Source: JAIOPA01 sp036522895
GTDB taxonomy: Bacteria; Eisenbacteria; RBG-16-71-46
Direction of reading: 5' to 3'
DNA length: 64,000 nucleotides
Assembly (NCBI GenBank): GCA_036522895.1
Contig: DATDEX010000286.1
Location: 1-64,000, forward strand
Shown here: in pieces, positions 32,998 through 41,637 of the stretch
Layout: every line of letters begins with the position of its first letter
Numbering within the stretch: position 1 is the first letter of the stretch
Translations under genes and position numbers: made by a program
Notes under the pieces: model-generated
What the model was told of the DNA's origin: nothing
The model's input: the letters and a program-made list of their open reading frames with translations, nothing else
Databases searched by the model: none

Positions 32998-34697
32998 TGG
33001 CGGCCCGCCGCCGGGTGCCGACCGCGCAAGCGGAGGGGGAGACGTCGCCGTCCGTCGCGCCCGACACTCAGAAGCCGGACCTGAGCGCGCGCGGCACGTG
33101 GCTCGCGGCCTGGCCCGGGCTCCTCCTTGCCTCGGCGGTGTTGCTGCCGTTTCTCGGCAAGGCGCACGCGATCGACGACGTCACGTTCCTGTCGCAGGCG
33201 AAGCACGTGCTGCATGACCCGTGGCATCCGACCGCGTTCGAGATGGTGGCGGACGGCCACCGCCTGCGACTCTCCTCGGCGCTCGCCACAGGGCCGGTCA
33301 TGGCCTGGCTGCTCGTGCCGTGTGTGCTGCTCGGGGGCGCGGAGTGGGTGGCCCACCTGCTGCAATGGCTGCTCGTGTGCGTCGTCATTTTCTGCACGGT
33401 GCGGATCGGCATCCGCATCGGCCTCGGGCCCGGCCCGGCACGCCTCGCGGGCCTCCTCGTTGCGAGCTACCCGGCGATGATCGGTATGGCCACCACGAGC
33501 ATGAGCGACGTGCCGGCCGCGGCGTTCGCGGCGCTGGCGATGGAACGCTTCCTCGCCTGGCACGAGGAGCGGCGACCCCTGCAGGGGGCGGCGGCGGCCA
33601 TGGCGTTCGCGTGCGCCGGGCTCGCGCGCTCGCACGCGCTGGTCCTGCCGCTGGTCGCGCTCGCGCTCCTCGGAGGACCCGCGGACCGGCGTCGCCGCTG
33701 GACCGACGCGCTTCCGCTCGCCGTGTCCTGGATCGTCGCCTACCTGGTGATGCTGCTCACCGCCGACCCCGCGGCGGCGCACGGCACCATGCTCGATGCG
33801 ATGCGTGGCCGTGGCCTGTCGCCCAACTGGCGCGGCAACCTGGCGGCGTTCGGCTGTCACTGGCTCGCGACCATCCCGCTCGCGATTCCCTGGCTCTGGG
33901 CCCGCGGGTGGCGGCTCGTTCGCGATGTCTGGTCGTGGCTCCTGTTCGCCGTCGCGGGCGCCTACCTGCTACGGGCTCCCGTGCCGCCGATGCCCGCCCC
34001 GCTCGCGGCGGCGACGGCGCTGGCGTTCGCGGCGCTGGTCGACGTGGTCAGGGACGCGCGGAGTCGGGGTGATCGCGTGCAGATGATGCTCGGCGCGTGG
34101 CTCCTGCCGGCGCTCACGGCTCTCCTCTACGTTCACCTGCCCTGCAAGCTCCTCCTCGTCTCGGCGCCAGCGGCCGCGCTGCTCACGGCGCGTCTGATCG
34201 ATCGGGCGGACGCGCGCCTGCCGATGGCTGTGGCAGGGGCGCTGGTCGCGGCGGGCGCGACGCTCGGCGTGTTGATCGTGCTCGCGGACTCGGAGTTCAC
34301 GGATGCCGGCCGCCGCGCGGCGAAACTCATCGTCCAGCCGGCCGTGCGCGCCGGCGTGCCGGTGCGATTCTACGGGGCCTGGGGCGCCCAGTGGTATGCC
34401 ATGCAGGCGGGAGCCGAAGTCGCCGCCGAGTCGGATCCCGATCCCGAACCCGGTGAGATCCTCGTCGTGAGCGCCAGCACACCCGGCGCGACGCCGAGGA
34501 GTCTTGTCGGGCTCGAGGCTGTGGGCGAGATGGGCATGGCGTCCCACTTCGGCCGGGTGATCAGCGGGCCGGACGATGTGGGCTTCTACTCCAACGGCTT
34601 CGGGTACCTGCCGTGGACCTGGCGGAACGGGCCCATCGAGCGCTTCACCGTGTGGCGGGTGCGCGCGGCGACGCCCGCGCCCGGCAGGTCGCGGTGA
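32997..34697 (+). CDS. GT39-like membrane glycosyltransferase
   Basis: 566 residues from the ATG at 32997 (the GTG at 32994 is also possible). About ten hydrophobic helices follow a short basic N-terminus. The first periplasmic loop has an acidic pair, HAIDDVTFLSQA, in the place where GT-C glycosyltransferases of the GT39/ArnT type keep their catalytic Asp-Asp or Asp-Glu, followed by helices with RSHALVLPL. Such enzymes move a sugar from a polyprenyl phosphate to lipid or protein on the outer face of the inner membrane. Acceptor unknown. It ends 6 bp before the stop of the convergent prolyl oligopeptidase gene. Confidence 0.75.
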   Translation: MAARRRVPTAQAEGETSPSVAPDTQKPDLSARGTWLAAWPGLLLASAVLLPFLGKAHAIDDVTFLSQAKHVLHDPWHPTAFEMVADGHRLRLSSALATGPVMAWLLVPCVLLGGAEWVAHLLQWLLVCVVIFCTVRIGIRIGLGPGPARLAGLLVASYPAMIGMATTSMSDVPAAAFAALAMERFLAWHEERRPLQGAAAAMAFACAGLARSHALVLPLVALALLGGPADRRRRWTDALPLAVSWIVAYLVMLLTADPAAAHGTMLDAMRGRGLSPNWRGNLAAFGCHWLATIPLAIPWLWARGWRLVRDVWSWLLFAVAGAYLLRAPVPPMPAPLAAATALAFAALVDVVRDARSRGDRVQMMLGAWLLPALTALLYVHLPCKLLLVSAPAAALLTARLIDRADARLPMAVAGALVAAGATLGVLIVLADSEFTDAGRRAAKLIVQPAVRAGVPVRFYGAWGAQWYAMQAGAEVAAESDPDPEPGEILVVSASTPGATPRSLVGLEAVGEMGMASHFGRVISGPDDVGFYSNGFGYLPWTWRNGPIERFTVWRVRAATPAPGRSR

Positions 34698-34703
34698 GTT
34701 GCG

Positions 34704-36893
34704 CTACGGCGCCACGACGGCGTGCGGCCGGTACGGCACGTCCAGCTCCGAGAAGATGAACGAGTAGATGTCGGCGTACTCCTCGTTTCGCGCATTGAGC
34801 GGAGTGCCCACGTGGCCGGTCGTCATGCTCGTGCGGAGCAGCACGGGGCGCGTGGTCCCGCTGGCCTGGAGCCGGGCCGCGAACTTGAACGAGTTGCTTG
34901 GGGCGACGCGCGGGTCGTTGACCCCGGTGAGGAGCAACGTCGAGGGATACCTCGTGCCGTCGTGCACGTGGTGGTACGGGGAGTAGGCGAGGAGCGCCCG
35001 GAACTGGGCCGAATCGCGCACCGTGCCGTACTCGGTCGTGTTGAAGAGCCCGTTCGGGCTCAGCTCCGATCGCAGCATGTCGTAGACGCCGACCTGCGAC
35101 ACCACGACGCGGGGGAGGTTCGGGTGCTGCGTGAGCTCGGCGCCCATCAGCAGGCCGCCATTGCTCCCACCCATGATGGCCAGGCGATCGGTCGACGTGT
35201 AGCGCCGGTCCACGAGCGCCTGCGCGCAGGCGGCGAAGTCGTCGAACACGTTCTGCTTGGCCAGGAGCTTGCCCGCCTCGTGCCATGCGTCGCCGTACTC
35301 GCGGCCGCCGCGGATGTGCGCCACCGCGTAGATGCCGCCCTGCTCGATCCAGAGCATGCGGCGGGCCTCGAAATTGGGCTTCATGCTGATGCCGTAGCCG
35401 CCGTAGCCGTAGAGGAGGAGCGGTGCCTTGCCGTCGAGCGCCACGCCCTTCCTGACCAGGATGCTCACTGGAACACGCGTGCCATCGCGGGACGTGACGA
35501 ATTCGCGCCTCACTTCCACGCCCGAGAAGTCGGCGGGGGACTTGAGCGCGAGCGCCGTCGGCGCAATCGTGTTCGCGGCCGGGTCGTACCGGAGCCAGCG
35601 CCCCGGCTCGGTGTAGCTCTCGCTCCGAACGAGGCACTGCTCGCCCTCGTAGCGCGCGAAGCCGTCGACCGAGCTCACGGGCGGAAGCGGCATCTTGCCG
35701 AGCGGCTTGCCGTCGAGCGCGAACACGCGCATCTCGTTCGGGCCGCCCTCGATGTCCTCGACGTAGAGCCGGGTGCCGGCCACGTGGATGGCGTCGATCG
35801 CGGTTTCGCTGGCGGGCACGATGGAACGGGCGTGCTCGAGCGCGGGCTCGCCGAGCGGCACGCGGAGCACCTCGCCGTTGGCGTTGGCCGCGCGCGAGAG
35901 CAGGAACAGCCCGTCGCCACCGAACTCCGCGGCCACCACCCGGTCTTTGAAGCCCGCCACTGCTTTCAGCGCGCCATCGGGGCCGCGCAGCCACCAACCG
36001 ATCTCGCCGCCGTCTCCGTTTCGCACCAGGATGCACACGTAGCGCCCGTCATCCGAGCTCTCGAACGCGATCTCCGCGATCTTGGGGAGCTCGCGGCCGA
36101 GCAGGTACGTGTCGTCCGAACGCGGCGTGCCCAGCTTGTGGAACCAGGCCTGCTGGTAGAAGTCGAGATCCCCGGCGGGTCGCTCGCCGGCCGCGGGGTA
36201 GCGCGTGTAGAGGAGTCCCGAGCCGTCCGTCGTCCACGCCACGCTCCCGCCGGCGGTTCCGCCGTTCACGCGCGGCAGCACGTCGGGCTGCTCGCGCCCG
36301 GTCGCCACTTCGAAGACGTGCACGTCCCCGGACTCCGTTCCGCCCTTGGAGAGCGAGACCGCGACCTTGGATCCGTCGAGCGACGGCACGAGGAAGTCGA
36401 TCGTCACGGCGCCCGTGGGGTCCATGGCGTTCGGGTTCACGATCACCCGCTCGCGGGAGAGGTCGTCGACCGACGCGAGCGCCACCAGCATCGGCTGGTT
36501 CTTCGGGGGCTGGTCCTTCAGCGCGAAGAGGGTTCCGCCCCGGTATTCGAGCGCGGTGTAATTGGGCGCGATGCTGCGCGAGAGCTCGGCCACGCGGTCG
36601 CGGATCGCGGTGCGGGAGGGAAGCTTGTCGAGCACGCCACGGGTGTAGGCGTTCTGGGCCGCCACCCACGGCTTGAGCGAGGGGTCGCGCCAGTCCTCCA
36701 TCCACTGGTAGTCGTCGCGAACGGTCGTTCCGAAGTAGCGGTGCTCGACCGAACGCTTCGTGGCCGCGGGCGGCCTGGGTGGCGCGCTCGCGGCCCGAGC
36801 GGACGCGGTGACGAAGTCCGAGACGAGCGACGCCACCAGGGCGATAACAACGGCCGCGGCGGCGACTCGGGCGATACGCTGCTGGCGTTCCAT
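34704..36893 (-). CDS. Exported prolyl oligopeptidase (S9A)
   Basis: 729 residues from the ATG at 36893, supported by GAGGAGG 5 nt upstream and a signal peptide (VAAAAVVIALVASLVSDFVTASARA). An N-terminal seven-bladed propeller gates a C-terminal alpha/beta-hydrolase. Signature motifs: YQWMEDWRDP at the start, LLYGYGGYG, HIRGGREYGDAWHEAG, GGSNGGLL with nucleophile Ser577, GVNDPRVAP with Asp660, and TTGHVG with His694. All three catalytic residues are present and the length is typical for the family. It should cleave short proline-containing peptides in the periplasm, perhaps finishing digestion begun by the secreted C25 peptidase. Confidence 0.93.
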   Translation of the reverse strand: MERQQRIARVAAAAVVIALVASLVSDFVTASARAASAPPRPPAATKRSVEHRYFGTTVRDDYQWMEDWRDPSLKPWVAAQNAYTRGVLDKLPSRTAIRDRVAELSRSIAPNYTALEYRGGTLFALKDQPPKNQPMLVALASVDDLSRERVIVNPNAMDPTGAVTIDFLVPSLDGSKVAVSLSKGGTESGDVHVFEVATGREQPDVLPRVNGGTAGGSVAWTTDGSGLLYTRYPAAGERPAGDLDFYQQAWFHKLGTPRSDDTYLLGRELPKIAEIAFESSDDGRYVCILVRNGDGGEIGWWLRGPDGALKAVAGFKDRVVAAEFGGDGLFLLSRAANANGEVLRVPLGEPALEHARSIVPASETAIDAIHVAGTRLYVEDIEGGPNEMRVFALDGKPLGKMPLPPVSSVDGFARYEGEQCLVRSESYTEPGRWLRYDPAANTIAPTALALKSPADFSGVEVRREFVTSRDGTRVPVSILVRKGVALDGKAPLLLYGYGGYGISMKPNFEARRMLWIEQGGIYAVAHIRGGREYGDAWHEAGKLLAKQNVFDDFAACAQALVDRRYTSTDRLAIMGGSNGGLLMGAELTQHPNLPRVVVSQVGVYDMLRSELSPNGLFNTTEYGTVRDSAQFRALLAYSPYHHVHDGTRYPSTLLLTGVNDPRVAPSNSFKFAARLQASGTTRPVLLRTSMTTGHVGTPLNARNEEYADIYSFIFSELDVPYRPHAVVAP

Positions 36894-37035
36894 GGAATCC
36901 TCCTCGTGCCGGCCTGACGGGCGCCCTGGTGCGTGGAGAGCACGAGCGTAGCACGCGTGTCCGCGCCGCGGGGACTCGGCAGGATTGAACCGCACCGGCT
37001 TTTCGGGGGCCTCCGTTCTTTGAGAGGATGGGGTC

Positions 37036-38886
37036 ATGGCACGAACCGGCAGGGTCCCGCTCGAAGCGAGTCGATCGAGCGCGCGGGGGACTGCTCGGGG
37101 GCCGCAGCGACTCGACCGCTCCGCCCGCTCGTGGATGTTCGAAGTAGCCTGCGCCCTCGCCCTGATCCTCGGCATCACCGGCGCCCTCCGGCTCGCGTGG
37201 CTTTGTGACGATGCGTACATCTCGTTTCGTTACGCCGACAACCTGGTGCACGGGCTCGGCCTCGTCTACAACGCCGGCGAGCGTGTCGAGGGGTATTCGA
37301 ACTTCCTCTGGACAATGGGCATCGCACTGGGAATGCGGCTCGGCGTGGGTCCGGAGGCGTGGACGGTGGCATGGGGCGTGGTCTTCTTTGCGGCCACCAT
37401 CGCACTGCTCTGCGCACACGGCGTGCTGGCGGGGAAGGGGCGAGGTCGCGTAGCGCTCGGGCTGCCACTGGCCGGGCTCCTCGCGGCCGTTCACCGCGAC
37501 TGGTACGTCTACGCGACGAGCGGGCTCGAGACCTCGTGCTTCACCTTTCTCGTCACGCTCGCCTACGTGCTGGCGGTAGCACCCGCGGCCCCCGCGTGGT
37601 CGGCGGGGTTGGCGCTCGCGCTCGCCGCACTCACCCGGCCCGACGGCATCGTGTTCGTGCCCTTCTTCATGTTGTACATGGTGCTGGCGAGGCCGCGCAG
37701 AATGCGGTCCGGCCTCGAATGTGCCGGGGCCTTTCTCACGCTCTGGCTGTTGTACGTGGCCTGGAAGATCCACTACTACGGGGACTTCTTCCCCAACACG
37801 TACTACGCCAAGTCGGCCTCACTCGCCTGGTGGAGCCAGGGTTGGCTCTACGTTCGGCTCTACTTCGAGAAGTACTGGGTGCTCGCACTGGCGATCCCGC
37901 TCGTGATCGCGGCCTGGATCCCGACGCGCGGGGCGGGGAACGCACGCGCCGTCCAGGCGGCCGCTCGGCGGTCCGACGCCGTCCCGGACCCGACGGCCGG
38001 AACGGAACCGTCCTTCAGGGCGACCGTGTTCGCCGCGGCCCTGGCCATCGGTTTCACGCTCTACGTGATGCGCGTGGGCGGGGATTTCATGTATGCGCGG
38101 ATGCTGATCCCCGCGACGCCGTTCTACCTCCTCGTGCTCGACTCGGCGGCCGCACGACTCCTCGCTGGAAGACCTCGCCTCGAACTCGCATTGGCAGCGT
38201 GCCTCATGGCAGCGCTCGCCCTCACACCTGATTGGTCCACCGGCAAGGACTCGCAGGCCGGGATCGTGAACGAGCGCGAGTTCTACAGGCCCGAGGAGGT
38301 CGAGATCCGACGCGCGCAGGGAGTGGCACTCCGGCGCTATTTCGAGGGGTTGCCGGTGCGCATCGCGATCATCGGCTCGCAGGCGAGTCTTGCCTACCTG
38401 GCGCGACCCGCCGTCGCGATCGAGGCCCAGACGGGACTCACGGATCACTGGATCGCACACCAGCCTCTCGCGCGGCGAGGACGCGTCGGGCACGAGAAGC
38501 TTGCACCGGTCTCGTACCTGCTCTCGCGCAAGGTGGACTTCGTGATCCATCACTTCTCGACCGTGAGCCTTCAGCTGAGTCGTAGCGTACCGCTGGTGCC
38601 CATCGACTTCGACCGGATTCCGGGCTACATGGTCCACTGGAACCCACCGCTCCTCGCCGAGCTGGCGAGGCGCGGGGCGCGCTTCGTGGACTTTCCCTCG
38701 GCACTCGACGATCGAAGGGCGGATTTCGCCCGCCTCCCGGCGGACTCACTCGCGTTCGAGTACGCGCGGATCAAGGCCTTCTATTTTGATTGGGTCCCTG
38801 ACTCCTTGCGAGAGGCGCGATTCACGAAGGGGGAGGTTGGGCGGGCAGGGATGGCCTCGGCTCCGGGGTCACAGGGCTTCCACTAG
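37036..38886 (+). CDS. GT-C membrane glycosyltransferase, AftB-like
   Basis: 616 residues from the ATG at 37036. About ten hydrophobic helices begin at residue 35. The first loop carries CDDAYISFRYADN (Asp58-Asp59), then GLGLVYNAGERVEGYSNFLW, a string strongly reminiscent of the first loop of mycobacterial arabinofuranosyltransferase AftB (GT89) and relatives. A soluble C-terminal domain of about 180 residues begins near 430. By analogy it transfers a sugar from a polyprenyl carrier on the periplasmic side. The donor need not be arabinose here. It is divergent from the prolyl oligopeptidase gene. Confidence 0.75.
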   Translation: MARTGRVPLEASRSSARGTARGPQRLDRSARSWMFEVACALALILGITGALRLAWLCDDAYISFRYADNLVHGLGLVYNAGERVEGYSNFLWTMGIALGMRLGVGPEAWTVAWGVVFFAATIALLCAHGVLAGKGRGRVALGLPLAGLLAAVHRDWYVYATSGLETSCFTFLVTLAYVLAVAPAAPAWSAGLALALAALTRPDGIVFVPFFMLYMVLARPRRMRSGLECAGAFLTLWLLYVAWKIHYYGDFFPNTYYAKSASLAWWSQGWLYVRLYFEKYWVLALAIPLVIAAWIPTRGAGNARAVQAAARRSDAVPDPTAGTEPSFRATVFAAALAIGFTLYVMRVGGDFMYARMLIPATPFYLLVLDSAAARLLAGRPRLELALAACLMAALALTPDWSTGKDSQAGIVNEREFYRPEEVEIRRAQGVALRRYFEGLPVRIAIIGSQASLAYLARPAVAIEAQTGLTDHWIAHQPLARRGRVGHEKLAPVSYLLSRKVDFVIHHFSTVSLQLSRSVPLVPIDFDRIPGYMVHWNPPLLAELARRGARFVDFPSALDDRRADFARLPADSLAFEYARIKAFYFDWVPDSLREARFTKGEVGRAGMASAPGSQGFH

Positions 38887-38900
38887 GACGAAGGGCCCGC

Positions 38901-38945
38901 GCCCCCCCCCCGGTCTGGAAGCGATCTCACGGGCGCGAGTACACT
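38901..38945 (+). promoter_or_regulatory. C-tract and -10-like element before a secreted protein gene
   Basis: A run of ten C residues (38902-38911) is followed by a -10-like TACACT at 38940-38945. No good -35 is seen. The start codon of the downstream gene is 32 bp further on. The homopolymer is long enough to slip during replication, but it lies outside coding sequence. Confidence 0.3.
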
Positions 38946-38976
38946 TTAGCTGGCGGCTGCTCTCGCGCCTCGCGCG

Positions 38977-40566
38977 GTGAACGCCTTCATGCAATCGAAA
39001 GAGTGTGGCGGCGACATGTTCTTCGGGTCGTGTGACGGAGCATCAGCACAGTCGACGCGCGGGGACGAACCCGCGATTCGCTCGAGCGCACGGCACGTCG
39101 TTGTTGCGTCGGTGTCGCTCTGGGCCGTGGTCGTCGCCGCCAGCCCCGGTGTCGTGCTCGGGCAGGGCGGCGAGCCGGTCTTCCACGTGGACTCCGAGAT
39201 CCATCCCACGTATTCGGTATTCCACGATCCGGACGGCAATGTGTCGGTGAAGGAGTTCGCATTCTTCAATAATGTCGTATCCCTGTCGGACACCACGTTC
39301 ACGCCGGACACGATGATCGTGTCGCTCCGATTGCGCGAGCTATTCCACTTCGTCTATCAGCGTAGCGGGGGCACGCACATCGCCGAGACCACGTTCGGGC
39401 ATGCGTGGTCGCCGGACCTGCTGCACTGGCTGGTGGACACTCTCGCGTTCGCGGTGGACACGACGTGGTGGAATCGCCGCCACGTGTGGTCGCCCAGCCT
39501 GATCGAGGCGAACGGACGCACGTACCTCTTCTATACCGGGGTGGACGAGCACGAGGACCAGCGCATCGGCTACGTGTCCACGGCGGTCCTCGACACCTCG
39601 GAAACGGTGTGGGATCCGCCGCGCGTCATGGTGTGGGAGGCGGAGAGCACCGGATGGGCTGTGCCCAACCCGCCGATCTACAGCGGTCAAACGCAGTTCC
39701 GCGACGCCTATGTGATGCACGACCCCGAACAGGCCGGTTGCCTGCTCATGTACTTCGACGCCCACGATTCCGTGGACACTAACCTTGGCCGTGGCGGGCT
39801 GGTGGTGGGAGTCGCACGCAGCGATCCCGGCAGCGTAGACACTTGGCACGACCTCGGATACTTCCCGACGACACTCCGGAGCGTCACGAACGTCCCCCAG
39901 CTGGAAGGACCCCACATCTTCCCGGTGAACGGCACCGACAGCGGATGGCGGCTGATGTTCTCGAACGCGGGTTCGCCGCCCGGCGAGAATGGCGGGACCA
40001 CGATCCGCTTCATCGCACTCGCCCCGGGGGAGAGCCCTGCGGACACCACGGCCGCCCATTGGAGCGCGCCGGTGATCCTCCGGGACTACCTGAATGGCCT
40101 GCCGACGACGACGGGTTGGAGCGGCAGCGAGGAATTGCACGTTTCGGGTGCCGACTACCTCGGCGGATTCACCGCGTGGTCGGTCGGCGCGACGGGCATC
40201 GCGTTTACGCGCGTGATCTGGAACGGCAGCGACTTTACGCTCGCCGCACCCAGCGTCACCTCGGTGGATGAGTACCACTCGCGCACGCGCGGCCTGACGC
40301 TCCGCCTGGTGGATTGGAGCCCACACACACGGCGGGTGAGGTTCCAGATCGATTCACCGCTCGGGTTGGCGGCGAAGCTCGAGGTGTTCGACGCGCAGGG
40401 CCGACGCATCGCAACGCCGTTCGACGGCGAAGTCGCCGTCGGGCGTACCCGGGTGATGTGGGACCTGACCGCGCGTGATGCCACGCGCGTGCCGAGTGGA
40501 GTCTACTTCGGGCAATTGCGCTTCGCCGGGGGCGAGCGCACGGTGCGGATCGTCGTGGCGAGATAG
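38977..40566 (+). CDS. Secreted five-bladed-propeller glycosidase-like protein with T9SS domain
   Basis: Up to 529 residues from a GTG at 38977; ATGs at 38989 or 39016 are possible starts. An unusually long N-region of about 40 residues precedes a hydrophobic signal (VVVASVSLWAVVVAASPGVVLG). The body has strands like those of five-bladed GH43/GH32-type propellers (WSPSLIEANGRTYLFYTGVD, RDAYVMHD, GCLLMYFDA, LEGPHIFPV, WRLMFSNAG). The acidic catalytic residues cannot be fixed, so it may be a glycosidase or only sugar binding. The C-terminus is a shortened type A sorting domain (AKLEVFDAQGRRI, VPSGVYFGQLRF). Confidence 0.75.
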   Translation: MNAFMQSKECGGDMFFGSCDGASAQSTRGDEPAIRSSARHVVVASVSLWAVVVAASPGVVLGQGGEPVFHVDSEIHPTYSVFHDPDGNVSVKEFAFFNNVVSLSDTTFTPDTMIVSLRLRELFHFVYQRSGGTHIAETTFGHAWSPDLLHWLVDTLAFAVDTTWWNRRHVWSPSLIEANGRTYLFYTGVDEHEDQRIGYVSTAVLDTSETVWDPPRVMVWEAESTGWAVPNPPIYSGQTQFRDAYVMHDPEQAGCLLMYFDAHDSVDTNLGRGGLVVGVARSDPGSVDTWHDLGYFPTTLRSVTNVPQLEGPHIFPVNGTDSGWRLMFSNAGSPPGENGGTTIRFIALAPGESPADTTAAHWSAPVILRDYLNGLPTTTGWSGSEELHVSGADYLGGFTAWSVGATGIAFTRVIWNGSDFTLAAPSVTSVDEYHSRTRGLTLRLVDWSPHTRRVRFQIDSPLGLAAKLEVFDAQGRRIATPFDGEVAVGRTRVMWDLTARDATRVPSGVYFGQLRFAGGERTVRIVVAR

Positions 40567-40600
40567 GGCGATCGCGCGCGGGGTGGTGCTCGCGGACACG

Positions 40601-40626
40601 TGGCGCTCCCGGCGGGATTCGAACGC
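40601..40626 (-). pseudogene. tRNA 3'-end fragment
   Basis: On the minus strand the sequence reads T-loop TTCGAAT, CCCGC, a 7-nt acceptor half CGGGAGC, discriminator G and CCA (at 40601-40603). The 5' half of the T-stem does not pair and no cloverleaf can be drawn beyond it. This is the kind of 3' end left or duplicated when an integrase uses a tRNA gene. It lies 17 bp from the end of a lower-GC gene. Confidence 0.5.
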
Positions 40627-40643
40627 TGGCCCGAAGGCGGATG

Positions 40644-41342
40644 CTATGCGTCTGCGTTGCGCGGGTTCGCGCCGATGAACGCCAGCCACAACACGACGAT
40701 GAACTCTCCGAAGTAGAACGGCATGGCCAGTTTGCGGACCGTCGCGACATACTCTGGAAAAGCGAACCCGGCAACGCAAGAGAGTACGTACGCGATGCCC
40801 GAGATAATGAGGAGTACGCCGAGGAATTTCGGCAGGAAGCCGGACTTGATCGTCAATGTCGCGAATGGGAAAAGCCACAGACCCCAGAGCGCCGTCAGCA
40901 TCTCGCCCTGCCTTCCAGCCAGACTGAAGGATGCGTACGACAGCGCCTCCAGCTGTGGTCTGCTGATGGCGGACGAGTATTCCGCACCGCTCAAGAGCAC
41001 GAGAGGCGTGGCATTCAACACGAAGCCCGCGAATTGCGCGGCAATGCCGGTTCCAACCAGCGCAACCATGACTCGGGCCTGGTTCGGATCCACGTCCTTG
41101 AAAAGGCGGTAGAGCGCGAGCACGACCAGAATGAAGAGGATCTGCACGACCAGGGCGATCAGCATGCTGAGTCGGTAGAGTCGCTCGTTTGCGAGTATGT
41201 TTCGCGCGGTCGCCGCGGGGTCTCCCGAGACGAAAAAGAGGCGGTGAACGTAGAAGTAACCGATGATCGCCAGGATGGACATCGCGAGATAGAGCAGCCC
41301 GGCTTGTCTGGCGCTGCGTCTGATTTCGGTCGCAGACGGCAT
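40644..41342 (-). CDS. DUF4386-like membrane protein
   Basis: 232 residues from the ATG at 41342, with GAGGAGGG 6 nt upstream. Six hydrophobic helices, and the features of DUF4386 proteins: ARQAGLLYLAMSILAIIGYFYV at the start, NERLYRLSMLIALVVQILFILVVLALY, and GFLPKFLGVLLIISGIAYVL near the end. Function unknown for the family. Base composition is visibly lower in GC than its neighbours, and a tRNA 3'-end fragment lies just beyond its stop, so recent acquisition is likely. Confidence 0.85.
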   Translation of the reverse strand: MPSATEIRRSARQAGLLYLAMSILAIIGYFYVHRLFFVSGDPAATARNILANERLYRLSMLIALVVQILFILVVLALYRLFKDVDPNQARVMVALVGTGIAAQFAGFVLNATPLVLLSGAEYSSAISRPQLEALSYASFSLAGRQGEMLTALWGLWLFPFATLTIKSGFLPKFLGVLLIISGIAYVLSCVAGFAFPEYVATVRKLAMPFYFGEFIVVLWLAFIGANPRNADA

Positions 41343-41637
41343 CGAAGGCCCTCCTCGGCGTTCGGGTGTGCTGCCACTACGCCACGGCCAGGTGCATTGT
41401 TTCCGGACCTCGGGACCCTCGACGACCGTTGGGGGCGTGCGGGCACCGGACGCTACTACGAATGGAGCACACGCGTCCTGCTCCCTGAAGCTGTCAAAGG
41501 GGTGGGCGTGCGCTCGACCCTGCGTCGGCTGGAGCCGACGGGATGCCGGATCCAGCGTCGTGCATCATCGAGGCTGGCGGCCGCCGGTCTCGGCAGCTCA
41601 CTGGCGTGCGGAGGGTACGTCGCGGAAGGCGAGGTTT

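Noticed and set aside
40601..40700. A complete tRNA gene on the minus strand
   Set aside because: Only the T-loop and acceptor end fit. The 5' T-stem does not pair and no anticodon or D arm can be folded upstream. The same holds for 58217-58243.
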